Assembly (NCBI GenBank): GCA_002838205.1
Contig: CP017950.1
Location: 750,858 to 814,857 of the forward strand
Direction of reading: 5' to 3'
DNA from: Tenericutes bacterium MZ-XQ
GTDB lineage: Bacteria > Bacillota_I > Bacilli_A > Acholeplasmatales > Acholeplasmataceae
Length of the DNA stretch: 64,000 nucleotides
Part shown: positions 50,544-59,075 of the stretch, one piece after another
Numbering within the stretch: position 1 is the first letter of the stretch
How the letters are laid out: each line of letters opens with the position of its first letter
Made by a program: the position numbers and the translations under genes
Notes under the pieces: model-generated
What the model saw: the letters and a program-made list of their open reading frames with translations, nothing else
Told to the model about the DNA's origin: nothing
Database searches by the model: none

Positions 50544-52601
50544 TTACTTTTTATAAGCTTCGATAATTTTATCGATTAATTGTGCAGGCACTTCATCGTA
50601 TCTTACAAACTCACGTGTGAAAGAACCGCTACCTTGAGTCATAGCTTTTAAGTCAATAGCATATGAAACGATTTCTGCTTCTGGAACTTCCGCTACTACG
50701 ACTTGGAATCCATCTGCTTGATTCATACCTAAGACGTGTCCACGGCGTTTACTCATATCGCCCATGACGTCTCCAACATATTGATCTTTAACTGTAACTT
50801 CTACTTTAACAATCGGTTCTAAAATTGTTGGTCCACATGTTTTAACTGCATCTTTAAACGCTAATGCTGCAGCTAATTTAAATGAAATTTCATTTGAGTC
50901 AACAGGATGATAAGAACCATCATAAAGGGTTGCTTTAACGTTTATCACAGGGAATCCAGCGAGAGGACCATGTTCAAATGTTTCTACTAAACCTTTTTCA
51001 ACTGCAGGGAAGAAGTTTCTAGGCACAGCGCCACCAAATACATCTTCAGCAAACTCAAATATTTCAGTAGATGGTTCAAAGCGAATCCACACATGTCCAA
51101 ACTGACCTGCTCCACCAGATTGCTTCTTATGTTTACCTTCTGCTTGAACTGATTTCTTAATTGTTTCTCTATATACAATTTTTTGGTCTTCAATATCGAC
51201 ATCAACTTTAAACATGTTCTTCATACGTTCTAAAACATATTGAAGATGTGTCATACCTTGACCACCTAAAAGTAACTGTGCAGTTTCTTTATTTCTCTTA
51301 ATCTCAAATGTTGGGTCTTCAATATTAATTCTATGAAGTGCCATAGAGATTTTATCTTCATCGTTCTTATTTTTTGGATGAACAGCTATATAAATAACTG
51401 GTGTTGGTTGTTTAACTGGTTCATACATAATTGGATATTTAGGATCAGTTAATGTAAATCCAGTTTCTAAACCTTCCATTTTTGCTACAGCACACATATC
51501 TCCAGCATGGAATGTTTGTAGTTCGATTTGTTGTTTACCTTTAATTGCAGATAAATTAGAGATCTTTTTAGTATCTCCTGTGTTTGGAATTAAAACTTCT
51601 TGACCAAGTGTTAGAATACCTGAATTCACTTTGATTAAGTTTACAGTACCCAAGAATGGATCTACAACAGTTTTAAAAATATATGCAGAAAATGGTTCGT
51701 CATCGTGAGTCAATCGAGTCACTTTTTCTTTTGTCTTTTGATCGATTGCTTCAAGTGGTGTAAGTTCATCTGGTGCAGGTAAATAATCAACAAGCATATT
51801 AAATAAAGTTTCGATACCGATTGTTTTTGTTGCACTACCAACGATTACTGGAGTTAATTCACCTTCAATAATGTTGTGATGTAATGTTTCTTTTATTTTT
51901 GCGTCAGGAATTTCTTCTCCTGATAAATATAAATCTAATAATTCTTCTGAAGTTTCTGCTACACTTTCAATAATAAGATTATGTAGTTCATCAACTTTTT
52001 CTCGTTTTTCTTCCCAAATCTCAGCATCTACACATTTTTCGCCATCATATAATCTAGCTTTCATGTCCACAACGTTGACAAAGCCTTCAAAGTTTTCGTC
52101 ATGTCCAATTGGCCAAGCAAATGGTACTGCCTTCTTACCTAATTTTTCTCTGATTTCTTCTAATACTTCTTCAAACTTAACATTTTCTTTATCCATCTTA
52201 TTGATGAATAAGATCGCTGGTATATGACGTTTTCTTATTTCATGCCACACACGTTCAGTACCAACTTCAACACCTTTAGATGCATCAATCATAATGATTG
52301 CGCCTTTTACTACTTCAAGTGCTTGATTTAAGTCTCCTACAAACTCATCACTTCCTGGAACATCTAGGAAATTAAGTTTATAGTTTTGCCACTCTGTTGG
52401 AATTAAACTTAATGATAAACTTGTAAGCTTATTTTGTTCCTCTACTAAGTAGTCAGAAACAGTGTTTTTACGCTCAACTTCTCCCTTTTTATCAATACCG
52501 CCAGATACAAATAATAATGACTCTGACATTGTCGTTTTACCAGTGCCCTGGTGCCCTAAGATGGCTATGTTGCGAATTTCTTTGGTGGTATACTCCTTCA
52601 T
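50544..52601 (-). CDS. Elongation factor G-like GTPase (EF-G paralogue)
   Basis: A 685-residue translational GTPase with all five EF-G domains. The P-loop is GHQGTGKTT where main EF-G has AHIDAGKTT; switch II is LDVPGSDEF where EF-G has DTPGHVDF. NKMD is intact. These changes mark the EF-G2/FusA2-like class, whose role is unsettled. Its position before hpf suggests a part in ribosome recycling or stress, which is inference. A strong extended -10 promoter lies upstream. The canonical fusA is not in the window. Confidence 0.9.
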   Translation of the reverse strand: MKEYTTKEIRNIAILGHQGTGKTTMSESLLFVSGGIDKKGEVERKNTVSDYLVEEQNKLTSLSLSLIPTEWQNYKLNFLDVPGSDEFVGDLNQALEVVKGAIIMIDASKGVEVGTERVWHEIRKRHIPAILFINKMDKENVKFEEVLEEIREKLGKKAVPFAWPIGHDENFEGFVNVVDMKARLYDGEKCVDAEIWEEKREKVDELHNLIIESVAETSEELLDLYLSGEEIPDAKIKETLHHNIIEGELTPVIVGSATKTIGIETLFNMLVDYLPAPDELTPLEAIDQKTKEKVTRLTHDDEPFSAYIFKTVVDPFLGTVNLIKVNSGILTLGQEVLIPNTGDTKKISNLSAIKGKQQIELQTFHAGDMCAVAKMEGLETGFTLTDPKYPIMYEPVKQPTPVIYIAVHPKNKNDEDKISMALHRINIEDPTFEIKRNKETAQLLLGGQGMTHLQYVLERMKNMFKVDVDIEDQKIVYRETIKKSVQAEGKHKKQSGGAGQFGHVWIRFEPSTEIFEFAEDVFGGAVPRNFFPAVEKGLVETFEHGPLAGFPVINVKATLYDGSYHPVDSNEISFKLAAALAFKDAVKTCGPTILEPIVKVEVTVKDQYVGDVMGDMSKRRGHVLGMNQADGFQVVVAEVPEAEIVSYAIDLKAMTQGSGSFTREFVRYDEVPAQLIDKIIEAYKK

Positions 52602-52640
52602 CTTTTACCTCCTGTAATCGTTTTCAGTTTCTATATGTTT

Positions 52641-52649
52641 ATTATAGCA
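52641..52649 (-). promoter_or_regulatory. Extended -10 promoter of EF-G-like gene
   Basis: On the minus strand TGCTATAAT with no clear -35, about 40 nt before the AGGAGG ribosome site of the EF-G-like gene. Confidence 0.6.
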
Positions 52650-52694
52650 TAAAAAATTTAAAGATTATACAGTAAGGAACCCTAAATCGAAAAT

Positions 52695-52723
52695 TTAACA
52701 TAATCATAGATAAGTGATATAAT
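52695..52723 (+). promoter_or_regulatory. yidD promoter
   Basis: -35 TTAACA (52695-52700), 17-nt spacer, -10 TATAAT (52718-52723). It rules out the earlier ATG at 52724 as start. Confidence 0.8.
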
Positions 52724-52738
52724 ATGTATGGTGATTTT

Positions 52739-52987
52739 ATGAATAAAACAGCTATAAAGCTTATTGAATGGTATCAAAAAGATATCTCTCCACACTCGAA
52801 TCATAAATGTAGACATACGCCTACATGTAGTGCATATGCAAAAACAGCTTATCAACGATTCAATTTTGTGAAGGCTTCTTTTTTAACTACAAAAAGAGTT
52901 TTAACGTGTAACCCACTATTTAAACCTAAATATGATCCTGTTCCAGAAAAAAAAGAAAGAAAAAAAACAATGTCTGATGCTAAGTAA
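52739..52987 (+). CDS. yidD: Membrane protein insertion efficiency factor YidD
   Basis: An 82-residue YidD protein, a small inner-face membrane protein helping YidC insert proteins. Signature KLIEWYQKDISPHSNHKCRHTPTCSAYA and later RVLTCNPLF (quoted in segments below family length). ATG 52739 has GGTGA upstream; the leader is only about 8 nt long. Usually yidD neighbours rnpA and yidC; here it stands alone. Confidence 0.92.
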   Translation: MNKTAIKLIEWYQKDISPHSNHKCRHTPTCSAYAKTAYQRFNFVKASFLTTKRVLTCNPLFKPKYDPVPEKKERKKTMSDAK

Positions 52988-53006
52988 AGCATGACATTGT
53001 TTTTTT
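52963..53006 (+). terminator. Terminator over the yidD stop codon
   Basis: AAACAATGTC/GACATTGTTT with a nested ATGCT/AGCAT pair around the TAA, followed by a run of T. Confidence 0.88.
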
Positions 53007-53022
53007 CTTTTCATTAATTCAT

Positions 53023-53682
53023 TCATTTATATATTCTTAACTTGTATCGTTTATTAATCACAGCTATCCAAACAATCATATTGAAACAGAAAGTCAACAG
53101 CAATATCACATTAAATGCGGTATCTGATAGTCCTTCAATCAGAAAATTCAAACTATATAGCAATAAAGTGATCATTGCTGAGATAAGAATCATGTTTTCT
53201 ATGGTTAACATCATTTTCTTTAACTGTGGGTAATTATACTCTTTTTTCTCATTAAATCCTGCTAACATGGAATAGTCATTTGTCTTAATTGCATAAGAGA
53301 AAATACCAACTATTGTAAGTGTAATCATAAGTAGCATACCTGGCACTATAAAGAATCTTATAAAGCCAAGATGACTAGTAAACGTTAGAACACTCATTAA
53401 AATACCTAATGACATACATAAGAAAATAAGCACTTTTGTAATTTTCATAGTTTGTTTTTCTTCAAGAGAAGAAAACACATCCATATTTTCATCCATCATG
53501 TCATCTACTTTTATCTCATATATTTCAGCAATCTTTTTCAAATGCTCATAATCTGGAATTGAATCCCCGCTTTCCCATTTTGCTACTGCCTGTCTTGAAA
53601 TATACATTTTTTCTGCTAGTTTTTGTTGACTATACCCATAATGTAGTCTTAAAGTTTTTAATTTTTCATTTAATTTCATCAT
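53023..53682 (-). CDS. XRE-family regulator with membrane domain
   Basis: A 219-residue protein. An N-terminal HTH (YGYSQQKLAEKMYISRQAVAKWESG, about residues 14-38) is followed by DYEHLKKIAEIYEIKVDDMM. Four membrane helices occupy about 80-210. Such membrane-tethered XRE proteins are common in low-GC Gram-positives and often respond to membrane signals; the target is unknown. ATG 53682 has GAGGTG upstream; an ATG eight codons earlier lacks this. Convergent with yidD. Confidence 0.85.
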   Translation of the reverse strand: MMKLNEKLKTLRLHYGYSQQKLAEKMYISRQAVAKWESGDSIPDYEHLKKIAEIYEIKVDDMMDENMDVFSSLEEKQTMKITKVLIFLCMSLGILMSVLTFTSHLGFIRFFIVPGMLLMITLTIVGIFSYAIKTNDYSMLAGFNEKKEYNYPQLKKMMLTIENMILISAMITLLLYSLNFLIEGLSDTAFNVILLLTFCFNMIVWIAVINKRYKLRIYK

Positions 53683-53761
53683 AAGCACCTCTTTACTTCT
53701 AAGCATATCAAAAACTATGAGGAAAATCTAGGCAACTCGTGGTTGCATCATGCATTTTTTA

Positions 53762-53788
53762 CAAAATAAAAACCTATGTTATAGGTTC
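53762..53788 (-). terminator. Terminator of the V-ATPase operon
   Basis: On the minus strand AACCTAT/ATAGGTT with loop AAC (53771-53787), followed by TTTATTTT, 19 nt after the subunit D stop. Confidence 0.9.
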
Positions 53789-53806
53789 TTATTTCAAAAC
53801 GATATA

Positions 53807-54445
53807 TCATAGGTTATTCTCTAATTGTTTTTTCTTTTTGTCTTGATTGTTTTTGATCACTTTTTGTCTAGTAAATGCTTCACGTTCTTTTTCTTCTAAT
53901 ACTTCAGTAATATACTTAATATTTGCCTGAAATTTAGGAATCACAACGTTTTCTAAGGCATTCGCTCTTTTTTGTGCCTTTCTTATCGCATTGGCGAGTC
54001 TATATGCTGCGTTATCAATCTCTGAAAGTTTAACTGTTAAGTCTCTAACTTTTTGAAACATCTTATATGCATAGTCAAACTTCGTATTGGTTGATCCAAT
54101 ACCATAAGTAATCTTTACAGGTTGATATTCATGAGATACTTTTGGGATTTCAACACCCATGACTGATCTATAAGTCACACTTAATCCAGAATCAATGGGG
54201 ATTGATTTTGCAATGTCAGAAACAATACCTAAAGTGATATTTGCTTCTTGCAATGCTTGATAAGCTTTTGCATAAGTTGTCGATATCTCATCACGAAGCT
54301 GTTTAACATCATCAAGCATACTCATCATTTCTCGAATCAAAATATTTCTTTTTCTGTCCATGAGTTCAAAGCCTTTTTTAGCAAGCTCATTAGATTTTTG
54401 TAACGTCATCAAATTTCCCTTAGTTGGAAATATTTGATCATTCAT
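53807..54445 (-). CDS. ntpD: V-type ATPase subunit D
   Basis: A 212-residue central-stalk subunit that rotates within A3B3. Signature start [29 protein letters not shown] (in segments) and the long C-terminal coiled coil with RVNALE-type [17 protein letters not shown] 54445 overlaps the subunit B stop by 8 nt (ATGAATGA) and has GAGGAG nine bases before; an earlier ATG is less likely. Ends in TGA. Last gene of the operon. Confidence 0.93.
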   Translation of the reverse strand: MNDQIFPTKGNLMTLQKSNELAKKGFELMDRKRNILIREMMSMLDDVKQLRDEISTTYAKAYQALQEANITLGIVSDIAKSIPIDSGLSVTYRSVMGVEIPKVSHEYQPVKITYGIGSTNTKFDYAYKMFQKVRDLTVKLSEIDNAAYRLANAIRKAQKRANALENVVIPKFQANIKYITEVLEEKEREAFTRQKVIKNNQDKKKKQLENNL

Positions 54446-55886
54446 AACGTTCATCTCCTCTAAGTTCACGGATGATTGGTTTATTAATGATATCGAATCT
54501 TTCTACGGCACGTTGATGATTATAATGGTCTTTTAATAATGCTTCATCGACACGATGCAATTCTTCTTTTGGTAAAACAGATAATAAATCCCATCCTAGA
54601 TCAAGTGTATCAATAATGTTTCTATTGGTTTCAAATCCTTGATCCAAAAAGTGTTTTTCAAACAATTTACCAAATTCAATATATTGTCTATCAATTGGAC
54701 TTAACTCATCTTCACCGATAACAGATGCTAGACTTCTTGCATCTTGTACTTGTGCATATGATGCAAAAAGTTGATTAGCAACAGCTGAATGATCACCTCG
54801 AGTATATCCATCACCGATGCCGTCTTTCATCAGTCTTGAAAGTGATGGTAGTACACCAACAGGTGGATAAACTCCAACTTGATTTAAATCTCTACTTAAT
54901 ACGATTTGTCCTTCTGTGATATATCCCGTTAAATCAGGTACTGGATGCGTAATATCATCATTAGGCATCGTTAAAATTGGAATTTGAGTCACTGACCCTT
55001 TAGCCCCGTTAACAATACCTGCACGCTCATATAAAGATGCTAAATCTGAATATAGATATCCAGGATATCCTTTACGTCCAGGAATTTCACCTTTAGAACT
55101 TGAGAACTCGCGTAAAGCTTCACAATACGATGTAACGTCAGTTAGAATGGTTAATACATGCATGTCATGCTTATATGCTAAATATTCTGCTGCAGTTAAT
55201 GCGAATCTAGGTGTTAGTGTTCTTTCAATAATTGGTTCATTTGAAAGGTTTAAAAACATAATAACCTTATGCATGACTCCAGCTTCTTCAAATTGTCTTC
55301 TAAAATAATCAGCTACGTCATTTTTTACACCCATCGCTGCAAACACGATACAAAAATTATCGCCTTCTTCTTCAGCAATCTTAGCTTGTTTAACGATTTG
55401 AACAGCAAGTTCATTATGCGGCATACCAGATCCTGAGAAGATTGGTAATTTTTGTCCACGAATAAGTGTTGTCAGTGCATCAATACTTGAAACACCTGTT
55501 TGAATATAGTTTCTTGGATAAATTCTTGCTACTGGATTTAATGGATGACCATTAATGTTTCTCGTTTCGTCGATATAAACTTCACCGAGTCCATCAATTG
55601 GACGACCTGAACCATTAAAAGTTCTTCCTAAAATTTCTTTAGAAAGTGCCATCTCAACTGGATGTCCTTGAAACTTTGTTTTTGTATTTGTAAGAGAAAT
55701 ATTTTGAGTACCTTCAAAGACTTGAATAGCAACTTTTTTCCCTTCGATTTGAACAACACGACCATATCTTGAAGACTGATTTGATAACTTAATTTCAACC
55801 ATTTCCTCAAATCCAACACCTTCAACATCATCTAAAAAGATTAAGGGTCCATTAATTTCATCTAACCCTATATATTGGAGATTCAA
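54438..55886 (-). CDS. ntpB: V-type ATPase subunit B
   Basis: A 482-residue non-catalytic nucleotide-binding subunit. It has the variant P-loop region [17 protein letters not shown] characteristic of B subunits, [20 protein letters not shown] and [14 protein letters not shown]. Start is TTG with AAGGAGGG 6 nt upstream. It lies 12 nt after subunit A and overlaps subunit D. Confidence 0.96.
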   Translation of the reverse strand: MNLQYIGLDEINGPLIFLDDVEGVGFEEMVEIKLSNQSSRYGRVVQIEGKKVAIQVFEGTQNISLTNTKTKFQGHPVEMALSKEILGRTFNGSGRPIDGLGEVYIDETRNINGHPLNPVARIYPRNYIQTGVSSIDALTTLIRGQKLPIFSGSGMPHNELAVQIVKQAKIAEEEGDNFCIVFAAMGVKNDVADYFRRQFEEAGVMHKVIMFLNLSNEPIIERTLTPRFALTAAEYLAYKHDMHVLTILTDVTSYCEALREFSSSKGEIPGRKGYPGYLYSDLASLYERAGIVNGAKGSVTQIPILTMPNDDITHPVPDLTGYITEGQIVLSRDLNQVGVYPPVGVLPSLSRLMKDGIGDGYTRGDHSAVANQLFASYAQVQDARSLASVIGEDELSPIDRQYIEFGKLFEKHFLDQGFETNRNIIDTLDLGWDLLSVLPKEELHRVDEALLKDHYNHQRAVERFDIINKPIIRELRGDERYE

Positions 55887-55898
55887 TTCGATCCCTCC

Positions 55899-57650
55899 TT
55901 ATTTAATACGTTTGATGATTTTATCAATATTTTTAAAATATTGGTCAAACATCTCTAATTTGTCATTTGGTACATCGTATTTCATTTTAATGACTTGATC
56001 AAAAATACCCGTTTCTGTTAATAAGTTCAATGATTTACCTTCATCAACAAAGTTTTTAGCTTTTTGATATAGATATAAAATGACTTCCATCATATGATTT
56101 TGTTTTTCTAGTGGAACATAAGTATCATCTTTATGGAAAGCGTTTTGTTGTAGGTAACCATGTCTAATCACTTTACCAATCTCGATCACTAACTTTTGAT
56201 CATCAGGTAATACATCAGCACCAATAAGTTTAACAATTTCTAATAATTTGTTTTCTTCTGCAAGTAAAGACATAATGCCTTTTCTATTAAGTAAGAATGA
56301 TGAACCAACATGTTGATCATACCATTTAGACAAATCTAATACATACTCAGAATAACTTGTATTCCAGTTGATTGCTGCATAATGTCTAGCATATGCCAAT
56401 TGTTTATCTAACGCCCAAAAACTTCTAACAAATCGTTTTGTGTTCTGGGTTACTGGTTCAGAAAAATCTGCACCTTGAGGTGATACAGCACCAATAATGG
56501 TTACTGACCCTTCTTTATGATTTAGAGTCTCCATATATCCTGCACGTTCATAAAACTGAGATATACGTGAAGGAAGATAAGCTGGGAATCCTTCTTCTGC
56601 AGGCATTTCTTCAAGACGTCCACTAATTTCTCTTAATGCTTCAGCCCATCTTGATGTAGAATCAGCCATAACAGCAACGTGATAACCCATATCACGATAG
56701 TATTCTGCAATTGCAACTCCAGTATAGATACTTGCTTCTCTCGCTGCAACCGGCATATTTGATGTATTTGCAATGAGTACTGTTCTTTCTAATAATGGTT
56801 TATTGGTGCGTGGATCAATAAGTTCACTAAATTCTTCTAGAACTTGTGTCATCTCATTTCCGCGTTCACCACATCCAACATAAACAATGATATCTGCATC
56901 ACACCATTTAGCAAACTGGTGTTGCATCATTGTTTTACCAGTTCCAAATCCACCCGGAACAGCAGCTGTTCCACCTTTAGCAATTGGAAAAAGTGTATCG
57001 ATAACACGTTGTCCACTAATTAAAGGCTTAGAAAGTGTTAAACGTTTTTTTACAGGTCTTGGCGTTTTAATTGGCCATTTTTGACAAAGTGATAATTCAT
57101 GGATATTTCCATACATATCTTCTGTCTGAACAATCACATCATATAGTTTATATGTACCATCTTTTTTAACATCTACAACTTTACCATCAAATCCTTCTGG
57201 TACCATTAAACGATGCTCAATCATTTGTGTTTCTTGGATGGTTGCATATATATCACCAAACTTAATGTGATCACCCTTTTTTACTGTAAGTTTTACATCC
57301 CAAGGTTTATGGCGATCAAGTGATTCAACATCACTACCAGTAGGAATATAAATGCCTTCTTTTTCAGCAATATCTTTAAGTGGTCTTTCGATACCATCAA
57401 AAATATTGGTCAATAAACCCGGTCCTAGTAATGCTGATATGGGTTCTCCAGTTGAAAATACTGGTTCCCCAGGAATGAGTCCAGTTGTATCCTCATAAAC
57501 TTGGATAGTTGTTTTATCTTTACTAATAGAAATCACTTCACCAAGAAGCTTTTGTTTTCCTACATATACCATTTCTAGCATTTGAAAAACAGTAGCGTTT
57601 TTTACGGTAACAACAGGACCGTTAATCGAATAAATTTGATTGTTTGTCAT
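55899..57650 (-). CDS. ntpA: V-type ATPase catalytic subunit A
   Basis: A 583-residue catalytic subunit. Walker A GGFGTGKTMMQHQ (about 228-240; usual form GPFGSGKT), the bulge-domain segment about 110-190 that marks V/A-type A subunits, ERGNEMTQVLEEF with the catalytic Glu and MADSTSRWAEALREISGRL. It may run as an ATP-driven ion pump in a fermentative cell. Spacing 9 nt after subunit E. Confidence 0.97.
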   Translation of the reverse strand: MTNNQIYSINGPVVTVKNATVFQMLEMVYVGKQKLLGEVISISKDKTTIQVYEDTTGLIPGEPVFSTGEPISALLGPGLLTNIFDGIERPLKDIAEKEGIYIPTGSDVESLDRHKPWDVKLTVKKGDHIKFGDIYATIQETQMIEHRLMVPEGFDGKVVDVKKDGTYKLYDVIVQTEDMYGNIHELSLCQKWPIKTPRPVKKRLTLSKPLISGQRVIDTLFPIAKGGTAAVPGGFGTGKTMMQHQFAKWCDADIIVYVGCGERGNEMTQVLEEFSELIDPRTNKPLLERTVLIANTSNMPVAAREASIYTGVAIAEYYRDMGYHVAVMADSTSRWAEALREISGRLEEMPAEEGFPAYLPSRISQFYERAGYMETLNHKEGSVTIIGAVSPQGADFSEPVTQNTKRFVRSFWALDKQLAYARHYAAINWNTSYSEYVLDLSKWYDQHVGSSFLLNRKGIMSLLAEENKLLEIVKLIGADVLPDDQKLVIEIGKVIRHGYLQQNAFHKDDTYVPLEKQNHMMEVILYLYQKAKNFVDEGKSLNLLTETGIFDQVIKMKYDVPNDKLEMFDQYFKNIDKIIKRIK

Positions 57651-57659
57651 GGTTACCTC

Positions 57660-58265
57660 CTATCGTCTGATGAAAAGTTTAGAATTCTTGTAGAACCATG
57701 CTTTTCTTTCGTTAAATCTCGTATCTAGTGTTTCATCAACTTCTATTTTATCTGAAGGTATTTCAGCTAAAAAGCCACCTAAGTGGATATGCTGTGAAAC
57801 TTTAATTTCATAACTTGAAGTCATTGTTTTTTCAATCACTTTAGATATACGCTCATCATTTGGAGAAACATTAAAAATTACTTTTTTGTTTTTTACAAAC
57901 TGATTGATATCCTCAACTTTTTTTGCCATCAATTGATCATAGTCTTTTGTTTGAATGAAATCACCGAGTTTAAGTAAGACACTTTGATAAATAAAGTTCA
58001 CCATAAATGTTCTTTCTTTAATTAGTTTTTCATCGAAACCAACACCAATTTGGTTAATTTGATCTTGATACTCAACTTGAAGTTCTCTAAGTGCTTTATT
58101 TAACTCAAGATTTTTCTTTAATATGAGCTCTTCTTTGATCTTTTTCATTTCTTTTGCATACAAATAATCGATTTCTTTTCTGAGTTGATCGATTTTTTTG
58201 CCTGCTTCTTTTTTAATAGCCTTATCAAAATAACGGTAAAGCTGGTCTTCATTATAATATGCCAA
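57660..58265 (-). CDS. ntpE: V-type ATPase subunit E
   Basis: A 201-residue peripheral-stalk subunit: long N-terminal coiled coil (KEAGKKIDQLRKEIDYLY...KKNLELNKALRELQ, shown in pieces) and a small C-terminal head with IHLGGFLAEIPSDKIEVDETLDTRF, the conserved end. TTG 58265 is preferred because AGGTGAGG precedes it; GTG 58274 is the alternative. One to ten bases after subunit F. Confidence 0.85.
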   Translation of the reverse strand: MAYYNEDQLYRYFDKAIKKEAGKKIDQLRKEIDYLYAKEMKKIKEELILKKNLELNKALRELQVEYQDQINQIGVGFDEKLIKERTFMVNFIYQSVLLKLGDFIQTKDYDQLMAKKVEDINQFVKNKKVIFNVSPNDERISKVIEKTMTSSYEIKVSQHIHLGGFLAEIPSDKIEVDETLDTRFNERKAWFYKNSKLFIRR

Positions 58266-58275
58266 TGTCCTCACC

Positions 58276-58584
58276 TCACAACTTGACGCCTATGGCTTCA
58301 GAAACATATCGGTCAATCGCTTCACCAATACCCGCTCCACCATGTCTGTCAGGAATTTCGACAATCAATTGTCTTGATTGGGTCAGTTTCAACTCTGAAA
58401 TGACACCAGGTGCAAGTTCAACAAGTTTTGTCGTCACTAAAATAACCGCTATTGATGGATCTTCTAGCGCATCTTCTAATGCTCTTAAAAACTCTTTTTT
58501 TTCGTGAACTACAACACCGTCAATGCCAACAAGTCTCATACCCACAAGACTATCTGTATTGTCCGATAATAAGAAAAATTTCAT
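58276..58584 (-). CDS. ntpG: V-type ATPase subunit F
   Basis: A 102-residue central-stalk subunit (NtpG in Enterococcus). LLSDNTDSLVGMRLVGIDG matches the usual start, and ILVTTKLVELAPGVISELK the middle. The PDRHGGAGIGEAIDRYV tail is more divergent. Follows subunit K by 19 nt. Confidence 0.9.
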   Translation of the reverse strand: MKFFLLSDNTDSLVGMRLVGIDGVVVHEKKEFLRALEDALEDPSIAVILVTTKLVELAPGVISELKLTQSRQLIVEIPDRHGGAGIGEAIDRYVSEAIGVKL

Positions 58585-58603
58585 AAAAATCCTTCTCTCT
58601 AAA

Positions 58604-59056
58604 TTATCCTAAGTTATTAATAATTAAGATTGAAATAAGTAATCCGTAAATCGCAACCCCTTCACCAAGTGCAACGAAAATTAATGATTTACCAAAGTTC
58701 TTTTCATTTTCAGAAAATGCCCCAATAGCTGCTGGAGCAGCTGCAGCAACGGCAATACCTGCACCTAAAGCTGACATACCTGTAGCGAGTGCAGCACTTA
58801 AAAATCCTAAACCTTGAGCCATGGTTCCAACAATCGATGAAGCCCCAGTATCTTCAGCAGCAAACACTCTAGGGCTAATCACCATTTGCATCACAAGTAC
58901 AAATACGATGACTGTAAAGAACCCAGCGATATGTGTTATCAATCTACTTTTCGCAGATTTCGCACTAACTTCACCTTTAAACACTTTGATTAGTGGTAAA
59001 GTAATTAAAACAACTAATAATAATGGTAATATAATTTCAATTAAATTTAAATACAT
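58604..59056 (-). CDS. ntpK: V-type ATPase subunit K (proteolipid)
   Basis: A 150-residue rotor-ring subunit. Two leading helices (about 5-27 and 42-65) may serve as a signal/anchor, and a hairpin of two helices follows: LGFLSAALATGMSALGAGIA and SLIFVALGEGVAIYGLLIS. The ion-binding Glu is in ALGEGVAIYG (about residue 132). One hairpin rather than the doubled form of E. hirae. Clostridial K subunits share the same leader. Whether H+ or Na+ is carried cannot be settled by eye. Confidence 0.92.
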   Translation of the reverse strand: MYLNLIEIILPLLLVVLITLPLIKVFKGEVSAKSAKSRLITHIAGFFTVIVFVLVMQMVISPRVFAAEDTGASSIVGTMAQGLGFLSAALATGMSALGAGIAVAAAAPAAIGAFSENEKNFGKSLIFVALGEGVAIYGLLISILIINNLG

Positions 59057-59075
59057 CTTTCTATTCCTCCAATAA

